Source: Xanthomonas sp. DAR 35659
Lineage (GTDB): Bacteria; Pseudomonadota; Gammaproteobacteria; Xanthomonadales; Xanthomonadaceae
Reading direction: 5' to 3'
Assembly: GCF_041242975.1 (NCBI RefSeq)
Contig: NZ_CP162488.1
Span: 3,958,001 to 4,022,000, forward strand
DNA length: 64,000 nt
The position numbers and the translations under genes are program-made. The stretch's first letter is position 1, and every line of letters starts with the position of its first letter. The notes under the pieces were generated by a model, which had not been told where the DNA came from, ran no database searches, and saw nothing but the letters and a program-made list of their open reading frames with translations. This document shows, in pieces, positions 9,566-19,312 of the stretch.

Positions 9566-12481
9566 TCAGAACCGGTATCGTACACCGAAATATGCGCGCC
9601 GCCCGTAGCTGACGTACTCGCGGAAGTTGCCGTAGACAGGCTGGGATGCGACCCGCGGTTCGTTGGTCAGGTTCATCAGTTCCAGCGACAGCGACAGCTG
9701 TTTGCTGACCCGGTAGCGGGCGCGGAAATCGACGCTGGTGTTGTCGTCGTAGTAGCGGTTCTGCTGCGCGATATTGCCGGTGAAGTCCTGGTAATACTTG
9801 GAGCGGTACTTGCCGATCGCCTGCATGTCGAAGCGGCCCAGTTCCCAGTAGATCGAGCCGGACAGCACGTGGCGCGAGAACCCGCTGAGCCCGGCCGGGC
9901 CGACGATGGCCGGCAGCACGGTACCGGTGACCGCGTCGACCTGCTCGCCCAGGCGCGGATCCTGGGTCTCGTAGTCGGTGTCGGCGTAGTTGTAGCTGAG
10001 CTTGAGGCCCAGCCCATCGAACGGCTTGGGCAGGTAGGAGAAGCGGTGCGCGGCGCTGAGCTCGAAGCCGGTCAGCGTGCTCTTCTTGTCGGTGGTCACC
10101 TGGCGCGGGACCGGCACGGTGGCGCTGCGCCCGTCGACGACGAAGGTTTCGTCGAACAAGGCGGTCTCGGTGCCGCCGTTGAATTGCTTCCAGTACAGCG
10201 CGCCGGCCAGCAGGCTGTCCTCGTTGGGATACCACTCCAGCGACACGTCGCCGTTCCAGGACATCAGCGGCTTGGCCTCGGGATTGCCGCTGGCGGTGAT
10301 CCCGGCCAAGGCCTCTTCCAGGGTGGTGAAATTCTCGGTCCCGGTGAGGTTGACGTTGCGTCCCGAGCCCAGCGCGGCGATGTCCGGACGCGACATCGCC
10401 CGGTACGCGCCCACGCGCAGCAGCAGGTTGTCGCGCAGTTCGAACGCGGCGTTGGCGCTGGGCAGCAGCTTGTCGTTGCCGGCCTTGGCGACCAGGGTCT
10501 GGTAGGCGCCGGTGGGCTGCAGGCGCAAGGTGCCGGCGCCGTTGTCGATCAGCTCCAGCTCGGCGCGCACGCCTTCCGAGCGCACGTCGGTCTTGACCCA
10601 GCGCACGCCCAGGTTGCCGCTCACCGGCAGGCCGAACAGTTCGCTGCGGTAGTCGGCCATCAGGAACAGCGCCTTGGTCTTCTCCACCACGTCGACGTTG
10701 TTGGGATCGCGGTAGTTCGGGTCCACGCCGGTGTCGCTGCTGCCGCGGAAGGCCTCGTACAGGCAGGACGGATCGAAGTAGGCCCAACTGGAGAGGGTGT
10801 TGCCGCTGGCCGCGTCGAGGAAGTCGTCCTGCGGGAACGGCGCGCGGCAGGCGCGGTTGGCGGCGACGATCTGCGCGCGCCCGGCGCCGCTGGCGGCGAT
10901 GTCGGTGGTGATGGTGTTGTCGAAGTAGGTGTAGTCGGCCTGGCTGGCGCGCAGGCCGAAACTGATCTTGGTGAGCAGGCCCTCCTCGGGCAGGTAGCTG
11001 ACGTCGAAGCGGCCGGCGCGAATGCGGTGCTCGTTGTCCTCTTCCTCGGAGGTGACCCGCGCCGCGCCGGTGTAGGCGTCCCAGTTGCCGGCGTCGAACG
11101 CCGGATCGAGCGCGATGCTCGGCACGTCGCCGCGCTTCTCCCAGTCGTAGTTGACGTAGCCGGTGGCGCCGCTGCTGATGCCCGGCACCACCGCGTTGTT
11201 CGCGTCGCGGGCGTTGGCGCGCAGGCGGGTCATGCGCTGGGTGTCCTGGCGCAGGGTGTGCGAATAGGACAGGTCGGTGGCGATCTCCCAGGCCACGCTC
11301 GGGCGCAGGATGATGTTCAGGCCGCCGCCGGTGTATTCCTCGTTGCGGTCGTAGCGCGTGGAGGTGGAATCGATCGAGGTGTTGCCCGAATAGCGGCGCA
11401 GCACGCCGTTGGCGTCGACGTCGCGGTTGACGATGCCGCGGCGGGTGTTGGACAGGCTCAGGTCCGAGCGGTTCTCGTGCCAGTTGCGGTCGGTGTGTTC
11501 GTAGTCGACGTTGACCTCGAGCAGGTCGTTGGGCTTCCACTGCACCGCGGCGAACTCGGACTGGCGGTCGTTGCGTTCCTGCTTGAGCCGGTAGATGCGG
11601 CTGCTCGGCACCAGGTAGTACGGCGCTCCGTTGGCGATGGCATTGGCGCCGACCTCGGCGCAGTTGGCGTTGCGCACGTTCTGGGTGCCGTCGCAGGCGT
11701 ACCAGGTCGAGCCGCTGGTCATGCTCTCCTCAGGATCGGTGCCGTCCAGCGCCTGCAGCCCGATCGACACGCCGAGCTTGCCGCCGTTGGCGAACTCGAA
11801 CTGGTCGATGTAGCTGGCGGTGCCGCGCCAGCCAATGCCGTCCTTGTCGCGGTACTTGTTGTCGTACTCGGCCCAGCTGCCGCGGCCGTCGAGCTGGATG
11901 GCGCGCTTGCCGTAGTCCAGCGGCTTCACCGTCTCCAGGCCGATGGTGCCGGCCACGCCGCCTTCGATCAGGTCGGCGCGCTGGGTCTTGTAGATGGCCA
12001 CGGTGTTGATCAGTTCGGCCGGGAACATATTGAAGTTCACCGAGCGGTCGCCGCTGCCGTTGGTGATCTCGCGGCCGTTGAACTGGGTGCTGCTGAGGAA
12101 CGCGCCGAGGCCGCGGATGGAGATCTCCGACGCGCCGGTCTTGTCGCGGGTGGAGGCGGCGCCGGTCAGGGTCTCGATGGCGTCGGCCAGCGACGGCGCC
12201 GGCAGGTCGCCGATGTCCTCGGCCGACAGCACGTCGGAGATCACCGTGTCGTCGCGCTTCTTGTTGATCGAGGACTGGATCGAACCGCGGATGCCGGTGA
12301 CCTGGACCTGGTCCAGCGTGGTCGCCGCGCTGGCCGATTCCGGCGCTGGCGCGGACGGCGGCGGTTCCTGCGCCTGGGCCGCGACGCTGCTCAACGACAC
12401 GGCGATGGCGCAGGCCAGCGCGGTGCGCAGGCTGCGTGCGCCGGCACGTCTGGCGGACGGTGCCGCATTGGGGTGCCGCAT
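9566..12481 (-). CDS. TonB-dependent receptor, Xanthomonas/Caulobacter type
   Basis: A 971-residue outer-membrane receptor for energised uptake. It has a signal peptide ending near AAQAQE, a TonB-box-like LDQVQVTGIRGSI, a plug domain from about residue 75 (DVLSAEDIGDLPAPSLADAI), and a beta-barrel closing with aromatic YFGVRYRF at the C-terminus. Length and plug sequence fit the large TonB-Xanth-Caul group, whose members import glycans. A GGAGG Shine-Dalgarno precedes the ATG. It is divergent from the PL6-PL17 operon, so alginate oligosaccharides are the likely substrate; this is inferred from context. Confidence 0.92.
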   Translation of the reverse strand: MRHPNAAPSARRAGARSLRTALACAIAVSLSSVAAQAQEPPPSAPAPESASAATTLDQVQVTGIRGSIQSSINKKRDDTVISDVLSAEDIGDLPAPSLADAIETLTGAASTRDKTGASEISIRGLGAFLSSTQFNGREITNGSGDRSVNFNMFPAELINTVAIYKTQRADLIEGGVAGTIGLETVKPLDYGKRAIQLDGRGSWAEYDNKYRDKDGIGWRGTASYIDQFEFANGGKLGVSIGLQALDGTDPEESMTSGSTWYACDGTQNVRNANCAEVGANAIANGAPYYLVPSSRIYRLKQERNDRQSEFAAVQWKPNDLLEVNVDYEHTDRNWHENRSDLSLSNTRRGIVNRDVDANGVLRRYSGNTSIDSTSTRYDRNEEYTGGGLNIILRPSVAWEIATDLSYSHTLRQDTQRMTRLRANARDANNAVVPGISSGATGYVNYDWEKRGDVPSIALDPAFDAGNWDAYTGAARVTSEEEDNEHRIRAGRFDVSYLPEEGLLTKISFGLRASQADYTYFDNTITTDIAASGAGRAQIVAANRACRAPFPQDDFLDAASGNTLSSWAYFDPSCLYEAFRGSSDTGVDPNYRDPNNVDVVEKTKALFLMADYRSELFGLPVSGNLGVRWVKTDVRSEGVRAELELIDNGAGTLRLQPTGAYQTLVAKAGNDKLLPSANAAFELRDNLLLRVGAYRAMSRPDIAALGSGRNVNLTGTENFTTLEEALAGITASGNPEAKPLMSWNGDVSLEWYPNEDSLLAGALYWKQFNGGTETALFDETFVVDGRSATVPVPRQVTTDKKSTLTGFELSAAHRFSYLPKPFDGLGLKLSYNYADTDYETQDPRLGEQVDAVTGTVLPAIVGPAGLSGFSRHVLSGSIYWELGRFDMQAIGKYRSKYYQDFTGNIAQQNRYYDDNTSVDFRARYRVSKQLSLSLELMNLTNEPRVASQPVYGNFREYVSYGRRAYFGVRYRF

Positions 12482-12546
12482 GGTCTCTCCTCCCGGGTAA
12501 CGCCGTAGGGCTACGACTTGGGAGCGGAGCCTTTCATCGCCACTCG

Positions 12547-12673
12547 ACCAATGTCAACAAATTGGTAGAAATATCCGTCCAGGCCAATTGGTTCTTTCAT
12601 ATGCCTGGCAATTTATGTGCATTTGCAGCACGAATCTGCGCCAAATAACCTTTCCAGATAACCGAATTTTGGT
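12547..12673. promoter_or_regulatory. Divergent control region with operator-like inverted repeats
   Basis: This AT-richer interval lies between the TonB receptor and the PL6 gene. It holds ACCAAT-N8-ATTGGT (12547-12566), CCAATTGG (12584-12591) and an 11/13 palindrome ACCGAATTTTGGT (12661-12673). All share the ACCAA/TTGGT core. A TTGACG at 12686 with TACCAT 16 bases further could be the PL6 promoter. FadR-type regulators bind short palindromes of this general kind, so these are candidate sites for the adjacent regulator. Confidence 0.5.
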
Positions 12674-12760
12674 ATGCGAATCTGGTTGACGACTGTTCGA
12701 CCTCTGTTACCATCCAGCCCACGGCGACGCCGCCCGGCGCGCATCGGAGGGAGCAACATC

Positions 12761-14956
12761 ATGGCAATCCCCGCCCCGCGCCACTGCGTCGCCCTGCTGG
12801 CGCTCGCGCTCGCCGCCAGCCAGGCCAGCGCCGCCGACATCCTGGTCGCCACGCCGGCCGAGTACCTCGCCGCGACCGCCGCCCTGCAGCCGGGCGACCA
12901 GGTGATCCTGGCCGACGGCGAATGGCGCGACTTCCAGATCGTGTTCACTGGCCAGGGCACCGCCGCCCAGCCGATCCGGCTGCGCGCGCAGACCCCGGGC
13001 AAGGTGATCGTCACCGGTCAGTCCAATCTGCGCATGGCCGGCGAATACCTGTTGGTCAGCGGCCTGGTGTTCCGCGACGGCTACACCCCTACCGAAGCGG
13101 TGCTGTCCTATCGCGTCTCCAGCAAGCAACGCGCGCGCCACAGCCGCATCAGCGGGGTGGTGATCGACCGCTTCAACCAACCCGAGCGCAGCCGCTCGGA
13201 CAACTGGGTGGCGATGTACGACAACGACAACCGCTTCGACCACAACCAACTGGTCGGCAAGAACAATGCCGGCCCGACCATGGTGGTGGTGCGCGATACA
13301 GTGCAGGGCCTGGACAACCGCCACCGCATCGACCACAACTGGTTCGGCCCGCGCCCCAACCTGGGCGCCAACGGTGGCGAAACCCTGCGCATCGGCACCA
13401 GCAACGACGCCGGTTCCGACTCCAACTCGCTGGTGGAGAACAACTGGTTCGAGGGCTGCGACGGCGAAGTGGAGATCGTTTCCAACAAGTCCGGCGGCAA
13501 CACCTACCGCGGCAACGTGTTCAAGCGCTCGCGCGGCGCGCTGGTGCTACGCCACGGCGACGGCAACCTGGTCGAGAACAACGTGTTCTTCGGCGACGGC
13601 AAGGACGACACCGGCGGCGTTCGCGTCATCAACCGTAGGCAGACGGTGCGCAACAACTACTTCGAAGGCTTGGCCGGCGACGGCTATTCGGCGGCGCTGA
13701 GCATCATGTACGGCGTGCCGAATTCGCCGGCCAACCGCTACGTGCAGGTGCAGCAGGCGCTGATCGAGCACAACACCTTTGTCACCAGCAAGCAGCTGTT
13801 CTTCGGCGCCGGCAAGGACGACGAGCGCACCGCCGCGCCGATCGACAGCGACTTCGCCGACAACTTGATCGTCGCCGAGCACGACCCGGTGCGCGTGCTC
13901 GGCGACCTGTCCGGGATCTCCTTCAGCGGCAACCTGCAGAGTCCGAACGCCTCGCCGCGGCTGCCCGGCGGGGTAACCGGCCGCACGTTGGCGATGACGC
14001 GCGCAGCCACCGGCCTGCTGGTCGCGGCGGACGCCGGCGGCATCGGTGCAGACCCTGCGCTGACCTATGTGCCGCGCGACGACGTCGGCGTGGCCTGGTA
14101 CGCGAAGGAAACCGTGCCGGTGGCGCTGGACAGCGGCCGCCGCCAGCGCGTGCGGCCCGGCAACGACACGCTCGCGCACGCGGTGGCGGCCGCCGGCGCC
14201 GGCGATCGCCTGCAGTTGGATGCCGGCCGCTACCAGGTCGATCAGGTCCTGGCGCTGCACCACCCACTCAGCGTCGAAGGCCCGGTGCGCGGCCAGGCGC
14301 GGATCGCGTTCTCGCGCGCCACGCTGTTCCAGATCGAAGCCGGTGGCGCGCTGAAGCTGGCGCGGCTGCAGATCGACGGCAGCGGCGCAGCGGACCAAGT
14401 GGGCAATGCCGTGATCCGCACCGCGCCCGGTTCCAATGCGGCCAACTACGACCTGGTGATCGAGGACAGCCGCATCCACGGCCTCGCCGGCAACCGCGGC
14501 TTCGACGTGATCGCGCTGGGCAAGGGCACGCTCGCCGAGCGCATCGCACTGCGTCGCGTGGTGGTGGAGGACGTGTCCGGCGCGGTGCTGTCGGCGCGCG
14601 CCGAAACCAACGACCGCGGCACTTACAACGCCGCGTGGGTGGAGATCGCCGACGCGCAGTTCCGCCGCATCGCCGGACCGGCGGTGGATCTGTACCGCGG
14701 CGGCCGCGACGAGAGCACCTTCGGTCCGGTGCTGACGGTCAGCGGCTCGCGCTTCGAACGCGTCGGCGGCGCGCAGGTGCCGTCGCTGCGCCTGCACGGC
14801 GTGCAGCGCACCTTCCTGCACGACAACCAATTCGTCGACAGCGCCGCGCTCAGCGTCATCCGCACCACCGGCACGCCGCAACTGACCGCCACCCGCAACC
14901 AATTCCTCGGCACGCCGGCGCTGTCCGCCGACGCCGGCGCGGAGCCTTTGCTATGA
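12761..14956 (+). CDS. PL6 alginate lyase (chondroitinase-B-like)
   Basis: A 731-residue secreted or periplasmic polysaccharide lyase that cleaves alginate by beta-elimination. A signal peptide (to about 24, QASA) is followed by a right-handed beta-helix. The PL6 catalytic pair is visible as K243 in SNKSGGNTYRGN and R264 in LVLRHGDGN, 21 residues apart as in characterised PL6 enzymes. A second beta-helix region fills the C-terminal half, as in two-domain PL6 lyases. The ATG at 12761 follows GGAGGGAG. An earlier in-frame ATG at 12674 would put an arginine-rich leader before the signal peptide and is unlikely. Its stop overlaps the PL17 start (ATGA). Confidence 0.92.
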   Translation: MAIPAPRHCVALLALALAASQASAADILVATPAEYLAATAALQPGDQVILADGEWRDFQIVFTGQGTAAQPIRLRAQTPGKVIVTGQSNLRMAGEYLLVSGLVFRDGYTPTEAVLSYRVSSKQRARHSRISGVVIDRFNQPERSRSDNWVAMYDNDNRFDHNQLVGKNNAGPTMVVVRDTVQGLDNRHRIDHNWFGPRPNLGANGGETLRIGTSNDAGSDSNSLVENNWFEGCDGEVEIVSNKSGGNTYRGNVFKRSRGALVLRHGDGNLVENNVFFGDGKDDTGGVRVINRRQTVRNNYFEGLAGDGYSAALSIMYGVPNSPANRYVQVQQALIEHNTFVTSKQLFFGAGKDDERTAAPIDSDFADNLIVAEHDPVRVLGDLSGISFSGNLQSPNASPRLPGGVTGRTLAMTRAATGLLVAADAGGIGADPALTYVPRDDVGVAWYAKETVPVALDSGRRQRVRPGNDTLAHAVAAAGAGDRLQLDAGRYQVDQVLALHHPLSVEGPVRGQARIAFSRATLFQIEAGGALKLARLQIDGSGAADQVGNAVIRTAPGSNAANYDLVIEDSRIHGLAGNRGFDVIALGKGTLAERIALRRVVVEDVSGAVLSARAETNDRGTYNAAWVEIADAQFRRIAGPAVDLYRGGRDESTFGPVLTVSGSRFERVGGAQVPSLRLHGVQRTFLHDNQFVDSAALSVIRTTGTPQLTATRNQFLGTPALSADAGAEPLL

Positions 14957-17190
14957 CCCGATCCAACCGCCTGATGCTGCTGGTGCTGGCCGGCACCACC
15001 GGCATCATGCCACTCGCCTGGGCCGCACCCGCCCCCACCCCCAGCGCCCGTGCCGCCGTCGCCAGCGACACCGCCCCGGTGCTGGTCAGCGCAGACGAAT
15101 GGCGGCAGATGGCCCGCGACGGCGCGCGCTATCCGCTGTTCGCGCGCGAACAGGCGCGCGCCGAGGCCAGCCTGCGCAAGGCGATGCGGGCCGGCATCGA
15201 CGTGCCGGTGCCCAAGGACCCGGGCGGCGGCGCCAGCCACGAGCAGCACAAGCGCAACTACCAGGCGATCCAGGCCGCCGGCGCGCTGTATCGGCTCACC
15301 GGCGAGCGCGCCTACGCCGACTACGCGCGCGACCTGCTGCTGGCCTACGCCAAGCTGTACCCGACCCTGGGCGCGCACCCGGCCGGGCGCGGCCAGGTGC
15401 CGGGCCGGCTGTTCTGGCAATCGCTCAACGACTCGGTCTGGCTGGTCTACGCCGCGCAGGGCTACGACGCGATCCGCGACAGCCTGACGCCTGCCGAGCG
15501 CGAGACCATCGACGCGCAGGTGTTCCGGCGCATGGCGCATTTCCTGTGCGAGGAAAGCGCGGACAACTTCGACAAGATCCACAACCACGCCACCTGGTCG
15601 GTGGCCGCGGTCGGCATGACCGGCTACGTGCTGCGCGATCCGGCGATGGTCGACAAGGCGCTGCGCGGCAGCAAGCGCGACGGCAAGGCCGGCTTCCTGA
15701 AGCAGATCGACCAATTGTTCTCGCCCGACGGCTACTACGCCGAGGGCCCCTACTACCAGCGCTATGCGTTGGCGCCGTTCGTGCTGTTCGCACGCGCGAT
15801 CGAGCGCAACCAGCCGCAGCAGCGGATCTTCCAGCGCCGCGACGGCGTGCTGCTGAAGGCGGTGGACACGCTGGTGCAGAGCAGCTACGCCGGCTATTTC
15901 TTCCCGATCAACGACGCCATCCTGGACAAGGGCCTGGACACCGAGGAACTGGTCGCCGGCCTTGGCATCGCCTATGCGCAGACCCACGACGCGCGCCTGC
16001 TGTCCATCGCCCAGCGCCAGCAGCGGGTGCTGCTGACGCCGGAAGGCCTTGGCGTGGCCGCCGCGCTGGCGCAGAACCAGGCCAAGCCGTTCGCGTTCCG
16101 CTCGACGCTGCTGCGCGACGGCGCCGACGGCGACCACGGCGCGCTGGCGATCCTGCGCGCCGGCGGCGAGGACGGCCAGACCCTGGTGATGAAGAACACC
16201 TCGCAGGGCATGGGCCACGGCCACTTCGACAAGTTGAACTGGCTGTTCTACGACAACGGCCAGCGCGTGGTCACCGACTACGGCGCGGCACGCTTCCTCA
16301 ACGTGGAGGCCAAGTCCGGCGGCATCTACCTCCCCGAGAACACCAGTTGGGCCAAGACCACGGTGGCGCACAACACGCTGGTGGTGAACGAGCGCAGCCA
16401 CTTCGACGGCGACTGGCGCGTGGGCGAGCACTACGCGCCGACACCGCTGCTGTTCGCCCGCGACGACACCACCCAGATCGTGTCCGCACGCATGGATCAC
16501 GCCTACGAGGGCGTCAGCTTCACCCGCACCCAGGCGCTGCTGACGCATCCGGAGCTGGGCCTGCCGATTGTGATCGACCTGCTGCGCGTGCACGGCGCCA
16601 AGCCGGCGCGCTACGACCTGCCGCTGCATTTCAACGGCCACATCATGCAGGTCGGCTTCGACGCGAAACGCGCCGTGGCCGAACGCCCGGTGCTGGGCAA
16701 GGCCAACGGCTACCAACACCTGTGGGTGGATGCGAGCAGCGACGCGTCACAGGCGCCGCGCAGCCTGAGCTGGCTGCTGGACGGGCGCTTCTACAGCTAC
16801 CGCTTCGGCAGCAGCGCGCCATCGCGCGCGCTCCTGGCCGAGAGCGGCGCCAACGATCCGGACTTCAACCTGCGCCGCGAGCCGATGCTGCTGCAGCGCG
16901 TGGACGGCCAGGCCGACGTCACGTTCTTCGGCGTGCTGGAGCCGCATGGCGAGTACAACGGCACTGCCGAATACGTGCACGGCGCCGACAGCCGCATCCG
17001 CGACATCGCGCGCGTGCGCGGCGACGACGCCGAGGTGATCGTGCTGACCCTGGCCTCGGGCAAGACCCTGGCGCTGGCGGTGGCCGACGATGCCGCCGCC
17101 GGGCGCGAACACAGCGTGCAGGCACAGGGACAGCGCTACGCCTGGCGCGGCGGCTACGCGCGCTTCGACCGCGCGGCGGGCGGCCAGTGA
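14953..17190 (+). CDS. PL17 oligoalginate lyase
   Basis: A 745-residue exolytic lyase that releases unsaturated monouronate from alginate oligomers. After a signal peptide (cleaved near AWA-AP) comes an alpha/alpha-toroid domain with N211-H212 in IHNHATW and the tyrosines of YYAEGPYYQRY (261-271). A heparinase II/III-like beta-sheet domain follows, with HGHFDKLNW carrying the second catalytic His. These correspond to the Asn/His/Tyr/His set of PL17 enzymes. It overlaps PL6 by four bases, and its stop overlaps the GTG of the transporter. Confidence 0.92.
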   Translation: MTRSNRLMLLVLAGTTGIMPLAWAAPAPTPSARAAVASDTAPVLVSADEWRQMARDGARYPLFAREQARAEASLRKAMRAGIDVPVPKDPGGGASHEQHKRNYQAIQAAGALYRLTGERAYADYARDLLLAYAKLYPTLGAHPAGRGQVPGRLFWQSLNDSVWLVYAAQGYDAIRDSLTPAERETIDAQVFRRMAHFLCEESADNFDKIHNHATWSVAAVGMTGYVLRDPAMVDKALRGSKRDGKAGFLKQIDQLFSPDGYYAEGPYYQRYALAPFVLFARAIERNQPQQRIFQRRDGVLLKAVDTLVQSSYAGYFFPINDAILDKGLDTEELVAGLGIAYAQTHDARLLSIAQRQQRVLLTPEGLGVAAALAQNQAKPFAFRSTLLRDGADGDHGALAILRAGGEDGQTLVMKNTSQGMGHGHFDKLNWLFYDNGQRVVTDYGAARFLNVEAKSGGIYLPENTSWAKTTVAHNTLVVNERSHFDGDWRVGEHYAPTPLLFARDDTTQIVSARMDHAYEGVSFTRTQALLTHPELGLPIVIDLLRVHGAKPARYDLPLHFNGHIMQVGFDAKRAVAERPVLGKANGYQHLWVDASSDASQAPRSLSWLLDGRFYSYRFGSSAPSRALLAESGANDPDFNLRREPMLLQRVDGQADVTFFGVLEPHGEYNGTAEYVHGADSRIRDIARVRGDDAEVIVLTLASGKTLALAVADDAAAGREHSVQAQGQRYAWRGGYARFDRAAGGQ

Positions 17191-18497
17191 GCGCGCCGGT
17201 GCCCGGCCTGGCCAAGCCGACCAAACGCAGCGCGGTGCGCTGGCTGATCGTGGGCCTGATCGCGGTGGCCACGGTGATCAACTACATCGACCGCAATGCC
17301 TTGGCGGTGATGTGGCCGGCGATCTCGAAGGATATCGGCGCGACCAAGGAAGACTACGCGCTGCTGGTGACCATCTTCATGCTGTTCTATGCCGCCGGGC
17401 AGTTCGTGTTCGGGCGCCTGTTCGACATCATCGGCACGCGCATGGGCTTCGCGCTGTCGATCGCGGTGTGGTCGATCTCCATCGCGCTGCACGCGGTGAC
17501 CCATTCGATCCTATCCTTTGGCGTGGTGCGGGCGATGCTCGGCATCAGCGAGGCCGGCGCCTGGCCGGGCGCGGTCAAGGCCAACGCCGAATGGTTCCCG
17601 GCGCGCGAGCGCGCACTGGCGCAGGGCATCTTCAATGCCGGCGCGTCGATCGGCGCGATCGTGTCGGCGCCGCTGATCGCGCTGCTGTTCGTGTGGCTGG
17701 GCTGGAAAGGCACCTTCGTGCTGGTCGGCGCGATCGGCTTCGTGTGGCTGCTGCCATGGCTGGTGATCTACCGCGCCGGCCCGGACCGGCACCCGTGGGT
17801 CAACGCCGCCGAGCGCGCGCTGATCCTGGATGCGCCGGCCGACGGCAGCGCCGCGCACACGCCGGCCTATGTGCCGAGCCTGCGCCAGATCATGTCGCAC
17901 CGGCAGAGCTGGGGCATCGTGCTGGCGCGCTTCTTCATCGATCCGATCTGGTGGCTGTTCGTGTCGTGGCTGCCGATCTACCTGGCCGAGACCTTCCACT
18001 TCGACATCAAGCAGATCGGCGCGTTCGCCTGGGTGCCGTTCGTCGGCGCGATGCTCGGCAGCCTGTCCGGCGGCTGGCTGTCCGGGCGCCTGATCGCGGC
18101 CGGCTGGAGCGTGGACCGCGCGCGCAAATGGACCATCACCCTGGGCGGGGCGATCATGGCGCCGGCGCTGCTCGGCGCGGTGCTCGCCGCCGAACCGACC
18201 GTCGCGGTACTGACCATCGCCGCGGTGCTGTTCGGTTTCCAGATCGCGATCGGCAACATCCAGACCCTGCCCGGCGACCTGTTCGACGGCAAGTCGGTCG
18301 GCTCGCTGGCCGGCATCGGCGGCATGGCCGCGGTGGCCGGCACGCTGGTCACCACCTGGCTGGTGCCGGTGATGACCGCCCACTCCTACGCCCCCATGTT
18401 CATCCTCGTCGCCGCGCTGGTGCCGGCCTCGCTGGCCGCTGTGTGGCTGGTGACCGGCCGCATCCACAAGCTCGACGCTCCCTCCGCACGCGACTGA
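17187..18497 (+). CDS. MFS transporter, hexuronate/anion:H+ symporter type
   Basis: A 436-residue inner-membrane carrier with about 12 predicted helices. It shows INYIDRNALAVMWPAI in helix 1 and GRLFDIIGTRMG in the loop between helices 2 and 3, both typical of the anion:cation symporter (ExuT-like) branch. The GTG at 17187 overlaps the PL17 stop (GTGA) and is the natural coupled start. Placed between the lyases and the reductase, it most likely imports the unsaturated uronate or keto-deoxy-hexuronate made in the periplasm. Confidence 0.9.
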   Translation: MSAPVPGLAKPTKRSAVRWLIVGLIAVATVINYIDRNALAVMWPAISKDIGATKEDYALLVTIFMLFYAAGQFVFGRLFDIIGTRMGFALSIAVWSISIALHAVTHSILSFGVVRAMLGISEAGAWPGAVKANAEWFPARERALAQGIFNAGASIGAIVSAPLIALLFVWLGWKGTFVLVGAIGFVWLLPWLVIYRAGPDRHPWVNAAERALILDAPADGSAAHTPAYVPSLRQIMSHRQSWGIVLARFFIDPIWWLFVSWLPIYLAETFHFDIKQIGAFAWVPFVGAMLGSLSGGWLSGRLIAAGWSVDRARKWTITLGGAIMAPALLGAVLAAEPTVAVLTIAAVLFGFQIAIGNIQTLPGDLFDGKSVGSLAGIGGMAAVAGTLVTTWLVPVMTAHSYAPMFILVAALVPASLAAVWLVTGRIHKLDAPSARD

Positions 18498-18537
18498 TCG
18501 CGCGCCTTCCCCTCCCCCCGCAAAGGACTCATCGCCC

Positions 18538-19290
18538 ATGCAATTCAAAGACAAGGTGGCCATCGTCACCGGCGGCGGCCGCGACATCGGCCGCGACGTT
18601 TCGCTGAAGCTGGCCGCCGCCGGCGCCAAGGTGTGCATCAACTACGCCAACGACGCGGCCAGCGCCGAGGAAACGCTGCGGCGGATCCAGGCCGCCGGCG
18701 GCCAGGCCATCGTGCACCGCGCCGACGCGGCCGATGCGCAAGGCGTGGCCGGCCTGGTCGCGGCGACGCAGCAGGCGTTCGGCGCGCGCATCGACGTGCT
18801 GGTCAACGTCGCCGGCGGCATGGTCGCGCGCAAGCCGCTGGCCGACATCGACGAAGCCTTCTTCCACCAGGTCATGGACCTCAACCTGAAGTCGGTGTTC
18901 CTGACCACGCAGGCGGTGGCGCCGCACATGCAGGCCGGCGCGGCCATCGTCAACTTCGCCTCGCTGGCCGGCCGCGACGGCGGCGGCCCGGGCGCGGCGA
19001 TCTACGCCACCGCCAAGGCCGCGGTGATGACCTTTTCGCGGGCGATGGCCAAGGAACTGGGCCCGCGCGGCATCCGCGTCAACGCCTTGTGCTGCGGCAT
19101 GATCGCCACCCGCTTCCACGACGACTTCACCAAGCCGGAAGTGCGCAGCTTCGTCGCCAACGCCACCCCGCTGCGCCGCGAAGGGCGCGCCGAGGAAGCC
19201 GCCGACGCGGCGCTGTACCTGGCCTCGGACGCGGCCAGCTTCATCAACGGCGCCAACCTCGACGTCAACGGCGGCGTGTTCTTTTCCTGA
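18538..19290 (+). CDS. SDR oxidoreductase, probable DEH reductase
   Basis: A 250-residue classical short-chain dehydrogenase. The cofactor loop TGGGRDIG is at 11-18, and the catalytic residues are S142 (NFASLAG), Y156 and K160 (YATAKAAV). In alginate loci an SDR of this kind reduces 4-deoxy-L-erythro-5-hexoseulose uronate to 2-keto-3-deoxygluconate, and its place in the operon supports that role. AAAGGA precedes the ATG. NADH or NADPH preference is not obvious. Confidence 0.87.
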   Translation: MQFKDKVAIVTGGGRDIGRDVSLKLAAAGAKVCINYANDAASAEETLRRIQAAGGQAIVHRADAADAQGVAGLVAATQQAFGARIDVLVNVAGGMVARKPLADIDEAFFHQVMDLNLKSVFLTTQAVAPHMQAGAAIVNFASLAGRDGGGPGAAIYATAKAAVMTFSRAMAKELGPRGIRVNALCCGMIATRFHDDFTKPEVRSFVANATPLRREGRAEEAADAALYLASDAASFINGANLDVNGGVFFS

Positions 19291-19312
19291 TTCCGGCGTA
19301 GGAGCCACGCTC

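Noticed and set aside
9869..12508. 879-codon frame antisense to the TonB receptor
   Set aside because: It is a Val/Ala/Gly-rich shadow; the receptor frame has clear signal, plug and barrel motifs.
14623..16719. 698-codon frame antisense to the PL17 gene
   Set aside because: It is a shadow of a gene with intact catalytic motifs on the plus strand.
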